DNA from: an uncultured Mucilaginibacter sp.
GTDB taxonomy: Bacteria > Bacteroidota > Bacteroidia > Sphingobacteriales > Sphingobacteriaceae
Length of the DNA stretch: 34,277 nt
NCBI GenBank assembly: GCA_903927645.1
Contig: CAIYNX010000288.1
Span: 1-34,277, forward strand
Direction of reading: 5' to 3'
Shown here: in pieces, positions 7,558-14,736 of the stretch
Numbering within the stretch: the stretch's first letter is position 1
Layout: every line of letters starts with the position of its first letter
Notes under the pieces: model-generated
The model's database searches: none
What the model was told of the DNA's origin: nothing
The model's input: the letters and a program-made list of their open reading frames with translations, nothing else
Program-made: the position numbers and the translations under genes

Positions 7558-8583
7558 ATGAATTCAAGATATAAAAAATTATTGAAAGCAAGTTTGGCCT
7601 TATGTTTTACAATGTTGATAGCTGTGTTAACGTACGCTCAACATGGTCATGGAGGCGGCGGGGGCGGTGGACATACCGGAGGTGGAGGAGGTCATTTTGG
7701 GGGTGGCGGTGGCGGAGCTCGTGTAGGAGGTGGTAGTTCATTTGGGTCACGTTCATTTGCTGCACCAAGGAGTAGCTTTGGTAACCAACCAAGAGCGTAT
7801 CAAGGTGGTGCGAGGGTAGGTGTTCAAACAAACAGATCAAATAGTTATAATGCTTATGGCTCCAGAAATTCTGTAGGTGTTCGTAGTTATTCTGGCGGTT
7901 ATGGCAGAAGTGCAACAGGTTATAATAGAGGTTATTATGGTCGGGGTGGTTATAACAGAGGTTATTATGGTAGTGGAGGTTATTATAGGGGTTACTATGG
8001 TCCAAGTTATTGGGGTTACCGAGGTTATTGGGGATATAGAGGAGGGTTTTATTATAGTAATGGATTTTATGCAAGTTTATATTGGCCACGTATTGGTTTA
8101 AGTGTTGGTTACCTACCCTTTGGTTACTATCCGTTTTTTTGGGGTGATACCGAATATTACTTTAGTGAAGGGTACTATTATCAACGTAAAAATGACCAAT
8201 ATTCGGTTGTTGAACCACCATTAGGAGCAGAAATTAAAAATTTACCTTCAGGAGCTAAATCAATTATGATTGATGGGGTGCAATATTATGAATTGAACGG
8301 GGTTTATTATCAACAAATTACTAAGGATGACAATTCAACAGAATATGTAATAGCTGGTAAAGACGGACAATTAAATACAGCTAATGGAACAAATGCGCAG
8401 GCTTTACCAAAAATAGGTGATGTATTTGATCAATTACCAGCTGATACCCGAAAGATAAAGTTAAATGGTCAATTATTTTATGTTTCACCGGATGACTATT
8501 ATTACCAGGAAATGTTAAATACAAATGGAAACAAAGTATATAAGGTTGTTGGTACTCCATCTGATGAACCGGGAAATAAATAA
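7558..8583 (+). CDS. Secreted Gly/Tyr-rich protein, DUF6515-like
   Basis: The 341-residue protein has a clear signal peptide (about residues 1-27, ending LTYAQ). The mature N-terminus is a Gly/His run (HGHGGGGGGGHTGGGG), then Ser/Arg/Gly-rich sequence, then a Tyr-Gly-Arg region with three 10-residue repeats of the type GYNRGYYGRG (residues 121-150), and WGYRGYWGYRGG. The C-terminal half is compact. It contains YYFSEGYYYQ and two similar units ('P.GA..IMIDGVQYYELNGVYYQ' and 'P.DTRKIKLNGQLFYVSPDDYYY'), which I associate with the DUF6515 family of unknown function. It is probably exported to the periplasm or cell surface. The low-complexity part suggests a flexible, possibly adhesive or metal-binding segment (inference). 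It has its own 135-bp upstream region and a strong terminator. Confidence 0.8.
   Translation: MNSRYKKLLKASLALCFTMLIAVLTYAQHGHGGGGGGGHTGGGGGHFGGGGGGARVGGGSSFGSRSFAAPRSSFGNQPRAYQGGARVGVQTNRSNSYNAYGSRNSVGVRSYSGGYGRSATGYNRGYYGRGGYNRGYYGSGGYYRGYYGPSYWGYRGYWGYRGGFYYSNGFYASLYWPRIGLSVGYLPFGYYPFFWGDTEYYFSEGYYYQRKNDQYSVVEPPLGAEIKNLPSGAKSIMIDGVQYYELNGVYYQQITKDDNSTEYVIAGKDGQLNTANGTNAQALPKIGDVFDQLPADTRKIKLNGQLFYVSPDDYYYQEMLNTNGNKVYKVVGTPSDEPGNK
7918..8007 (+). repeat. Three tandem 30-bp coding repeats (10-residue GYNRGYYGxG units)
   Basis: Units at 7918-7947, 7948-7977 and 7978-8007 encode GYNRGYYGRG, GYNRGYYGSG and GYYRGYYGPS. The first two are nearly identical in DNA; the third has drifted. They sit in frame inside the DUF6515-like gene. 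Confidence 0.85.
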
Positions 8584-8604
8584 AAATATATTCATATTAT
8601 AAAT

Positions 8605-8644
8605 GGGAAACGGGCTATCTCTTATAAGTGATAGCCCGTTTCCC
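8605..8644 (+). terminator. Strong intrinsic terminator hairpin, probably bidirectional
   Basis: A perfect 15-bp stem (gggaaacgggctatc / gatagcccgtttccc) with a 10-nt loop lies 21 bp after the DUF6515-like stop. It is followed by a T-rich stretch (gtttaattttatctttt). It sits between two convergent genes and could end both transcripts. Confidence 0.9.
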
Positions 8645-8671
8645 GTTTAATTTTATCTTTTATTTTAATTA

Positions 8672-9067
8672 TTAGTTTTGCAATTTTTGGTACTCAACTT
8701 TTCCTTCCTCTAAACCAACTTGGTAACTAATTGATAATTTATTTTCGGAAATATTAAAGCCAAGTTCAAGATCAATATTTTCGAAATATATAAAGTTGCC
8801 TTTTTTCCCGCTTTTGCTATAACCTTTGATAATGAAATTACCGCGTTCATCCAGATTACCTTGACTATAATGTTCATAAGTGTAATCGCTCTTAAATAAG
8901 TATAAATACCCATTTCCACTCTGCAGTGCTGAATTAAAGGGATTTATAAACCGTCCATGATAACTAGATAATTCCCACTTTCCAAAAATGAAATTTGAAA
9001 AAGAACTATTACCTCTGCCTGTTAATTGAGATATTAATTTAGTTGCCTTAAGTAAAATTCCGTTCAC
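8672..9067 (-). CDS. Small hypothetical protein, possibly lipocalin-like; no ATG start
   Basis: This 131-residue reading frame is not recognised. Seen: a basic amphipathic N-terminus (GILLKATKLISQLTGRG), then FGKWELSSYHGRF and a run of alternating beta-strand-like segments (GYLYLFKSDYTYEHYSQGN, GNFIIKGYSKSGKKGNFIYF, KLSISYQ, GKVEYQKL). This resembles the 'GxWxL...F..dGt' layout of small lipocalin-like proteins, but only loosely. No ATG occurs anywhere in the frame. The first usable start is GTG at 9065-9067, and the frame stays open 17 codons further upstream without an ATG. There is no signal peptide or lipobox, though relatives of this shape usually have one, so it may be a gene that lost its 5' end. 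It lies 118 bp downstream of the DUF4199 gene. Confidence 0.55.
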   Translation of the reverse strand: MNGILLKATKLISQLTGRGNSSFSNFIFGKWELSSYHGRFINPFNSALQSGNGYLYLFKSDYTYEHYSQGNLDERGNFIIKGYSKSGKKGNFIYFENIDLELGFNISENKLSISYQVGLEEGKVEYQKLQN

Positions 9068-9185
9068 TATATATTTTTTAAATTTCAGTTCTCTTTTACG
9101 TAAGCAGGCGTATAAAAGTTATGAAATTCTGTCGGAATTTTGAAAAAAATATTGTTTTATTTCGAGTAAAATTAAATAAAATCGA

Positions 9186-9734
9186 TTAATTTTCATTTAA
9201 ATTAAGATTTTCATTTTCAATATCTAAAAGGCTTTTTTCTTTTTTAAATATGGCTGCACCAATTAATGAAACTATGGCACCAAAAACTGCTAAAAATATT
9301 GCTGCTGCAAAGGCACCAAAAATTGCTCCATATTTTTTACCAATTTGAATTCCGTTATCAATTTGTTCTTGAGATAACCCTTGTTTTTCCAACTGTGCTT
9401 GTTGTTGATTCATAGCTTGATCTAAGATTTGAGGGCTCAATATTCCAAGATATAGGTAAGTAAAAATTGCTAATAATAATCCTGAAAATACTGAAAATCT
9501 GAAACCAGAAGAAAAGCCTTCTCCAAAGGTCAAAAAACCATTTAATTGATCGCGATATTCTTTTTGTGCCAATAATAAAAAGGCGATAAATGGAATATAT
9601 ACCAAATATTTAAATCCTGAATTTTGGTCAATATTTAAAATTTGGAATAAATAAGTTATAACTATAGACGTTAAGATATAAATTAACGCCCATTTGGTAG
9701 CAACTTTTGTTGCATTTGGTTTTGAATTTTCCAT
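9186..9734 (-). CDS. DUF4199-family membrane protein
   Basis: The 182-residue inner-membrane protein has four hydrophobic helices. Two lie in the N-terminal third (around residues 14-31 and 42-58). A FLTFGEGFSSGFRFSVFSGL segment leads into helix three, and a charged Gln/Glu-rich soluble loop (MNQQQAQLEKQGLSQEQIDN) precedes an Ala/Gly-rich last helix (GAIFGAFAAAIFLAVFGAIVSLIGA). This order matches DUF4199, a Bacteroidota family of unknown function. It is the last clear gene of a tight minus-strand operon, 10 bp after the acidic unknown protein. The C-terminal tail is short and acidic. A weak 6-bp hairpin (aaattc/gaattt, 9124-9140) lies downstream. Confidence 0.87.
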   Translation of the reverse strand: MENSKPNATKVATKWALIYILTSIVITYLFQILNIDQNSGFKYLVYIPFIAFLLLAQKEYRDQLNGFLTFGEGFSSGFRFSVFSGLLLAIFTYLYLGILSPQILDQAMNQQQAQLEKQGLSQEQIDNGIQIGKKYGAIFGAFAAAIFLAVFGAIVSLIGAAIFKKEKSLLDIENENLNLNEN

Positions 9735-9744
9735 AATTTATTTT

Positions 9745-10413
9745 TTATTTAAAGCTAAGTAAAATTTCAAAAATTGCCATATCAAAATCTTTATTAATAG
9801 CATTTTCAGCAACCTCATTTTTAATTTGTTCGGTTGCGTTTATGTTTTGGAAAAAACACATCATAGGATAAAATAATTCTTTTAATTCTGAATCCTCTGT
9901 TAATGTTATTGCTACTCTCTTAATTTCGACAACCGGGCTATCAATTAGTATTTGATTTGCAATTACCGGTTCGTAAATTTGGTATTCATCTTGAAACTCG
10001 TCATCGTCAACCAATAAAAATTCTTTTAAATAATCGTCCAATTCAGGTTCAATTTCTTCATCATTACATTCATTTAAATACAATAATAAATTCAATAATT
10101 CAGTTCCACGGTCGAGGGTATCTTCCTCAATGGCTTCCCATTCGGGCGAGTCTAAATAGTCATCCTCCAATTTTTTCACATCAGCACTAAAAAAGTTAAT
10201 TAAAAGCAGATCGAAAAAAATTTCCCTTAAGGTTTCAAGTTTTGGATAATCGTCAAAAATTTCATCCAAAAGATCAACCTTGGTTAAAAAGTCGGCCTCC
10301 GCTTTGAAAGCCTCCTTAAAAATGCTAATAAAGGGAGTAGCGTTAAAGGTACTATATTTTGAAAAAGTTGTTAAGGAAGCATCAATTGCTAAGCCTACTT
10401 TTGGATCTATCAT
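9745..10413 (-). CDS. Acidic cytoplasmic protein of unknown function in the pseudo-dihydroorotase operon
   Basis: The 222-residue protein is strongly acidic (for example EEDTLDRG, NDEEIEPELDDYL, VDDDEFQDEY), mostly helical in appearance, and without signal peptide, membrane segment or recognisable catalytic motif. I do not recognise a family. Its start ATG is 6 bp after the stop of the dihydroorotase-like gene and its stop is 10 bp before the DUF4199 gene, so it is co-transcribed and possibly translationally coupled. The high charge suggests a soluble protein or partner-binding role (inference only). Confidence 0.8.
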   Translation of the reverse strand: MIDPKVGLAIDASLTTFSKYSTFNATPFISIFKEAFKAEADFLTKVDLLDEIFDDYPKLETLREIFFDLLLINFFSADVKKLEDDYLDSPEWEAIEEDTLDRGTELLNLLLYLNECNDEEIEPELDDYLKEFLLVDDDEFQDEYQIYEPVIANQILIDSPVVEIKRVAITLTEDSELKELFYPMMCFFQNINATEQIKNEVAENAINKDFDMAIFEILLSFK

Positions 10414-10419
10414 AATTAT

Positions 10420-11670
10420 TTATTTAAAAATTTTATTATTGTTTATAGTCAAAGAAACCTTTCCCTTTAAGACCTTACCGAAATAAGGTGAGTTTTGCGA
10501 TTTAGAAAAATTGGTTTTATTATTAAATTCCCACTCCGCGTTTTTATCAAATATAACCAAGTTTGCAGGCTCAGCAATATTAATTTTAGGAACTTTTAAA
10601 TTTAATATTTGTCTTGGTGATATAGATAATTTTTGTACAATAAGATTAATGTCTGAAATAGCATTTAATACTATTGGTAAGGTGGTTTGTAAGGCAATAA
10701 TTCCATAATCTGCTACCTCAAATTCAACATCTTTACATTCAATTTCGTGCGGAGTATGTTGACTCACTATGGCATCAATTGTGCCATCTTTTAATCCCTC
10801 TATAATTGCATCAACATCTTTTTGTGTTCGCAACGGGGGTTTAACTTTATATTGACTATCAAAACCAATTAACGCTTCTTCGGTAAGTACCAAATGGTGG
10901 GCTGCAACATCACAAGTTACTTTAAGCCCATTGCGTTTAGCTTCCCTAATTAATTCAACTGATCGGATAGTTGAAATAGTGCTAATATGAAGTTTTGAAC
11001 CTGTATATTCTGCTAAATATAAATCGCGAGCAATCATTAATTCTTCCGCTAACGATGGAATTCCTTTCATCCCCAATAGCGTACTAATTACCCCTTCATT
11101 TACTTTTGCTTTACCTGCAATGGCAGTATCTTCAGGGTATGAGAAAATTAAGGCATCAAAACCTTGGGTATATAAAAGCGCTCGCTCTAATAAACCTGCG
11201 TCTTGCACAGGCCTGTTTCCATCAGTAAATGCCTTTGCGCCACTTAGGTGCATATCGTACATTTCGGCAAGGTCTTTTCCTTCTCTATTATATGATATTG
11301 TACCTAACGTATGTATATCAACCAAGTTACCTTTTGCACGGTTTAATAAATATTCAATTTGTGCTTTTGAATGCACCGGGGGTGAGGTATTTGGCATTAA
11401 GGCTAAACCTGTAAAGCCACCAGCTGCTGCTGCCTTGCTACCAGTTTTAAAATCTTCTTTAGATTCAAAACCAAGTTCTCCGATGTTACAATTTAAGTCA
11501 TAGAAACCAGGCGAAAGGTATTGGCCGCTTGCATCAAAAGATTCTATATCAATTTCTATAATTTGGGCAATTTTGGTTATTATCCCATTTTCAATTAAAA
11601 TATCGACATTCTGTTGATGATATGGTGAGTTAGGATCAACAACGGTGGCGGATCTGATAATTAAATTCAT
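10420..11670 (-). CDS. Dihydroorotase-like protein lacking metal ligands (probable non-catalytic PyrC homologue)
   Basis: The 416-residue protein aligns along its length with class I dihydroorotases: YLSPGFYDL, GGFTGLALMPNTSPP, PVQDAGLLERAL, TCDVAAHHL, YKVKPPLR and a C-terminal FDKNAEWEFNNKTNFSKSQN segment that closes the composite beta domain. Active enzymes bind zinc through H-x-H, Asp, His, His and Asp. Here the H-x-H is N60-C61-N62, the next His site reads FSYPED (Tyr178), the following one STISTIRS (Thr231), and the final Asp site IVSQHTPHE (Gln304). Only Asp150 may be kept. This pattern fits non-catalytic DHOase homologues, which in some bacteria support aspartate transcarbamoylase. A true pyrC would have to be elsewhere. 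It sits between a BatA-like gene and an unknown gene in one operon. Confidence 0.85.
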   Translation of the reverse strand: MNLIIRSATVVDPNSPYHQQNVDILIENGIITKIAQIIEIDIESFDASGQYLSPGFYDLNCNIGELGFESKEDFKTGSKAAAAGGFTGLALMPNTSPPVHSKAQIEYLLNRAKGNLVDIHTLGTISYNREGKDLAEMYDMHLSGAKAFTDGNRPVQDAGLLERALLYTQGFDALIFSYPEDTAIAGKAKVNEGVISTLLGMKGIPSLAEELMIARDLYLAEYTGSKLHISTISTIRSVELIREAKRNGLKVTCDVAAHHLVLTEEALIGFDSQYKVKPPLRTQKDVDAIIEGLKDGTIDAIVSQHTPHEIECKDVEFEVADYGIIALQTTLPIVLNAISDINLIVQKLSISPRQILNLKVPKINIAEPANLVIFDKNAEWEFNNKTNFSKSQNSPYFGKVLKGKVSLTINNNKIFK

Positions 11671-11712
11671 TAATAATGATTTAAAGGTGGGTGATTTTAA
11701 ATGATCACTATA

Positions 11713-13761
11713 CTATGTCGCATTTATTTTAATCTTAAAATACTTTATTAATAATATTTCAAGCGATAAAAAAAACAATGCCAAAATAATACAAAGTTTC
11801 CATAGTTGAATGCCAAAATTTGTTTCTCTTATTTTCAAATTTATTTGGTCTGTCCCTAAATGTATAATATTGGTTTTTGATGGTAAAAGATCCGAAAGTT
11901 CTTTTTGAGAATAATAACTCAGATCTGATTCACTTCTGTTAATATTATATGCTATATCGGCTATTAAGCTGTCTTGTTTTTTTAATTGATAAATTCCGGG
12001 TGTTTTAATTTGATCCGAAAGAAATAATTGTGTTTTCCCATCTATTTGCCTGGCATTTGGTATTGAATATTTCCCATTTTTATAGATTTTTAAAAATTCA
12101 TTTGCTGATAAATTAATAAGAGGAATTTCAAAATTTTCAAAATTACCAATTGTATAAAATAAAGACTGGTCGTGTTCACTTAATAAAGCAATTCTTAAAA
12201 TTATTGGTAAGAATAAGCCATGTTTTTGTAAATTACTAAATTGATCATCAAGGGCAACTGCACTTAAATATAGTTTTCCATGTTTAACACCATAGGAAGA
12301 AATTAAGGATTGATCAGAAGTTAAATTCAATAAACTTTCTCTAGTATTCTTGGAACTTCTGCTCAACTGATAATATTTTTTTATTGATGGTAAATCAGGA
12401 TTTTTAGGATAATACTCAAAAATATTCTTAAATACCTTATTTTGAAGATTTAATGAAACCACTTTCACCGAATCTGAAATTAATTTTTCTGGATAGGCAA
12501 CATTCAAATCATTTAAAAAAGACTGATAATTAAATATATCAATATTTGTGGATGGGAAAACTACCAAGCTACCACCATTATTTACATAAGTTTTAAGTTG
12601 TTGTGATAAACCATTTGATATTTTATCAATATCAGAAATAAAAATAACTGGATAACTATTTAATGTTGCATAATCAACATTTCCATCATGGATTGTTTTG
12701 GTATCAAAAAACAAATCTGTTGCAAATGCAGCTTTTAAATAAGGATTTGGAGTTCCGCCATCAATAAGTAAAACATTCAACTTTTTTTTAACTTCAAACG
12801 AAAAATAAAACTGATTATCAAAAGTAACCGGGTTGTCTTGTACAGTTATTAAACAATTTTGCCATCCATCCATTAAGCCCGAAAACATCAATGTATCGTT
12901 TTGGACCTCTCTTGGATTCAAATTAAAACTACCTAATGCTTTTTGAACACCGTTTATTAATAATTTTAAAGGTGTTTTAATAATTTTTTCATCGGAGTAA
13001 TTATGTAATTGAATTACAAGTTTTTCTGTATTTCCGGGTTGGTGTACAGCATTTAATAATTCAACGGAATCTACAGCTAGATTCGGAATATGACTGGCCT
13101 GTAGTTGAATTAAATTTAATTTATTGGAAGAATCTGTTTTGATTGATTTTTTAATATCAAGATTTCTTTGAAAATCAGATATGATATAAAAAAATGAGGC
13201 ATCATTTTTTTGTAAATCTAATAAACTATGCTGTCTGGATAATATTTGGTCAAATCTTCTGCTTAAACTACTTATTTTAATGGTATCAAGCGCTTCAATA
13301 AATTCTGACCTGCTTAATAAACGTTGTTGATATCCTTCAAAATCCTGAGTAAGTATTTGAAATCTGTCATTAATGTCATAGGTTAAAGCTAATTCTTTTG
13401 CTCTCTGTTTTGCTTCATCCAACAAGGTGCCTTCCTGATTTAGCGTTTGCATTGAAAATGAATTATCAATAAAAACACTTACCATTTTTTGTTTACTTAC
13501 TAATAATTTACTATCCCTATTTGTAGGTAAATATGGTTTTGAAAAAGCTAAAATCAAGAACGTAAAGGACAATAATCTGGCTAATAAGATTAATCTTTCC
13601 TTCAGATTTTTTTTTGATGATTGTTGTTCTTGAACTTCTTTTAAAAATTGAACATTACTAAATTGAATTTTTAAATACCTTCTAAAATTAAAAAGATGTA
13701 TAAGGATTGGAATAATTAATAATAAAGATGCAAATAAAAAATGTGGGTAAAGGAAAAGCAT
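11713..13761 (-). CDS. BatA-like membrane protein with von Willebrand A domain
   Basis: The 682-residue protein starts with the BatA N-terminal domain. A membrane helix (about residues 8-23) is followed by HLFNFRRYLKIQFSNVQFL, a second helix (about 57-76), and then a vWA-like domain whose MIDAS-type motif DNSFS is at 99-103. A long middle region carries a second Rossmann-like segment (NVLLIDGGTPNPYLKAAF), in the manner of BatA proteins with a glutamine-amidotransferase-like domain. A final helix lies close to the C-terminus (about 655-675). Such proteins sit in the inner membrane with a large periplasmic part and are linked to stress tolerance, though the molecular role is not settled. The stop is 42 bp before the pseudo-dihydroorotase start, so it is likely the first gene of that operon. 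Confidence 0.88.
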   Translation of the reverse strand: MLFLYPHFLFASLLLIIPILIHLFNFRRYLKIQFSNVQFLKEVQEQQSSKKNLKERLILLARLLSFTFLILAFSKPYLPTNRDSKLLVSKQKMVSVFIDNSFSMQTLNQEGTLLDEAKQRAKELALTYDINDRFQILTQDFEGYQQRLLSRSEFIEALDTIKISSLSRRFDQILSRQHSLLDLQKNDASFFYIISDFQRNLDIKKSIKTDSSNKLNLIQLQASHIPNLAVDSVELLNAVHQPGNTEKLVIQLHNYSDEKIIKTPLKLLINGVQKALGSFNLNPREVQNDTLMFSGLMDGWQNCLITVQDNPVTFDNQFYFSFEVKKKLNVLLIDGGTPNPYLKAAFATDLFFDTKTIHDGNVDYATLNSYPVIFISDIDKISNGLSQQLKTYVNNGGSLVVFPSTNIDIFNYQSFLNDLNVAYPEKLISDSVKVVSLNLQNKVFKNIFEYYPKNPDLPSIKKYYQLSRSSKNTRESLLNLTSDQSLISSYGVKHGKLYLSAVALDDQFSNLQKHGLFLPIILRIALLSEHDQSLFYTIGNFENFEIPLINLSANEFLKIYKNGKYSIPNARQIDGKTQLFLSDQIKTPGIYQLKKQDSLIADIAYNINRSESDLSYYSQKELSDLLPSKTNIIHLGTDQINLKIRETNFGIQLWKLCIILALFFLSLEILLIKYFKIKINAT

Positions 13762-13867
13762 TTTACACTCTAGCTAATTGTTTGGTAAAGGTGCAAATTT
13801 TTAGTGTTATTCTGAATTCAATAAGGCATTGCGGCTATTTTGTTTAATTATTTATAATAATTTTAGA

Positions 13868-13886
13868 AATTGAAAAAATTTCAATT
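13868..13886 (-). terminator. Possible AT-rich hairpin after the DUF4249 gene
   Basis: aattgaaa and tttcaatt form an 8-bp stem with a 3-nt loop, 45 bp downstream of the DUF4249 stop. It has low GC and no distinct U tract on the minus strand. It falls within a 169-bp gap where I see nothing else definite. Confidence 0.3.
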
Positions 13887-13930
13887 ATAAGACTTAAAAC
13901 ACCACCTTTTTTTGATAGAGATTTTTAAAA

Positions 13931-14728
13931 TTATTTAATAATTAATGTTTTAATTTGTGCAGTATGTGCGCTAAAATAACCAAGTGAAAATGGAGAAATA
14001 TTTGTTGGAGGATTTGAAGGTGTAACTCCTCCGCCTGGTCCATTTACTTGTTGTTGTTGTAACGAAAACCAATAAGTGTAATTATTTTTATCAATACAAT
14101 CCATTTCTACGAAAACGGTATCACCTGGAAATATGTCAATACTATTTTGCTGAAAATCAAGATTTACATATCTGCCATCAATAAAATCATCATTCAAAGC
14201 AAATATACTGTTTACCTGTTTTTTGTTTACATAAAGTATTAACCGATATTGGTTAGGTTCATTTGCCGGATCTTGGAAATGTACTGTTATTTGTTTTTGA
14301 CCTGCTTTACTTGAAAAATTATCATTTTTATAGGTAATGGAATCTAAATTTACAAAATTAGGCATGGTTGAAGCTGCCATATAAGTTGTTCCGTTTACAG
14401 TTACACTCATAGTATAATTATTACCTGATTTACCAATTAAATTTTGGTTTGAATAAGTGCCCGGAATACCTTCAATAAATGGATATATATTACCAAACGG
14501 ATCTGTGACAGTAACTTTTGCGCCTGTAACTGGTGGGTAAATATTAGTTTTTGATAAAGCTACATTTTGACTTAGTTTAATAATTTGGGTGCCAGGATTA
14601 TTTGTAATGTTTGCTTCTATCACTAATTTTCCTGAATTATTACCAAGTTGCAAATCAATTACCCTTTTGCATGAGTAAAATACTAAACCTGCAATAAAAA
14701 AATATATATAAAATTTTATCCGTATCAT
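13931..14728 (-). CDS. DUF4249-family outer-envelope lipoprotein, partner of TonB receptor
   Basis: From the ATG at 14726-14728 the protein has 265 residues, starting MIRIKFYIYFFIAG with a lipobox LVFYSC. It is therefore an exported lipoprotein. The body is DUF4249-like: LVIEANITNNPGTQIIKLSQ, PVTGAKVTVTDPFGN, GTYSNQNLIGKSGNNYTM, and a C-terminal GYFSAHTAQIKTLIIK, the usual family ending, so it is complete. DUF4249 genes nearly always follow a TonB-dependent receptor gene, as here, and are thought to help bind or deliver the receptor's ligand. A TTG codon at 14738-14740 overlaps the receptor's TGA (ttga) and could add four residues. I prefer the ATG because it gives the cleaner signal peptide. 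Confidence 0.87.
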   Translation of the reverse strand: MIRIKFYIYFFIAGLVFYSCKRVIDLQLGNNSGKLVIEANITNNPGTQIIKLSQNVALSKTNIYPPVTGAKVTVTDPFGNIYPFIEGIPGTYSNQNLIGKSGNNYTMSVTVNGTTYMAASTMPNFVNLDSITYKNDNFSSKAGQKQITVHFQDPANEPNQYRLILYVNKKQVNSIFALNDDFIDGRYVNLDFQQNSIDIFPGDTVFVEMDCIDKNNYTYWFSLQQQQVNGPGGGVTPSNPPTNISPFSLGYFSAHTAQIKTLIIK

Positions 14729-14736
14729 ATAAAAAA

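Noticed and set aside
7607..8101. Long open frames on both strands across the Gly/Tyr-rich gene
   Set aside because: They are shadows of the repetitive codon pattern. The products are His/Asn/Tyr- or Val/Ile-rich strings with no start context, while the plus frame has a signal peptide and a conserved C-terminal domain.
11120..11503. Plus-strand open frame opposite the dihydroorotase-like gene
   Set aside because: It is antisense to a clearly conserved protein and has no recognisable features.
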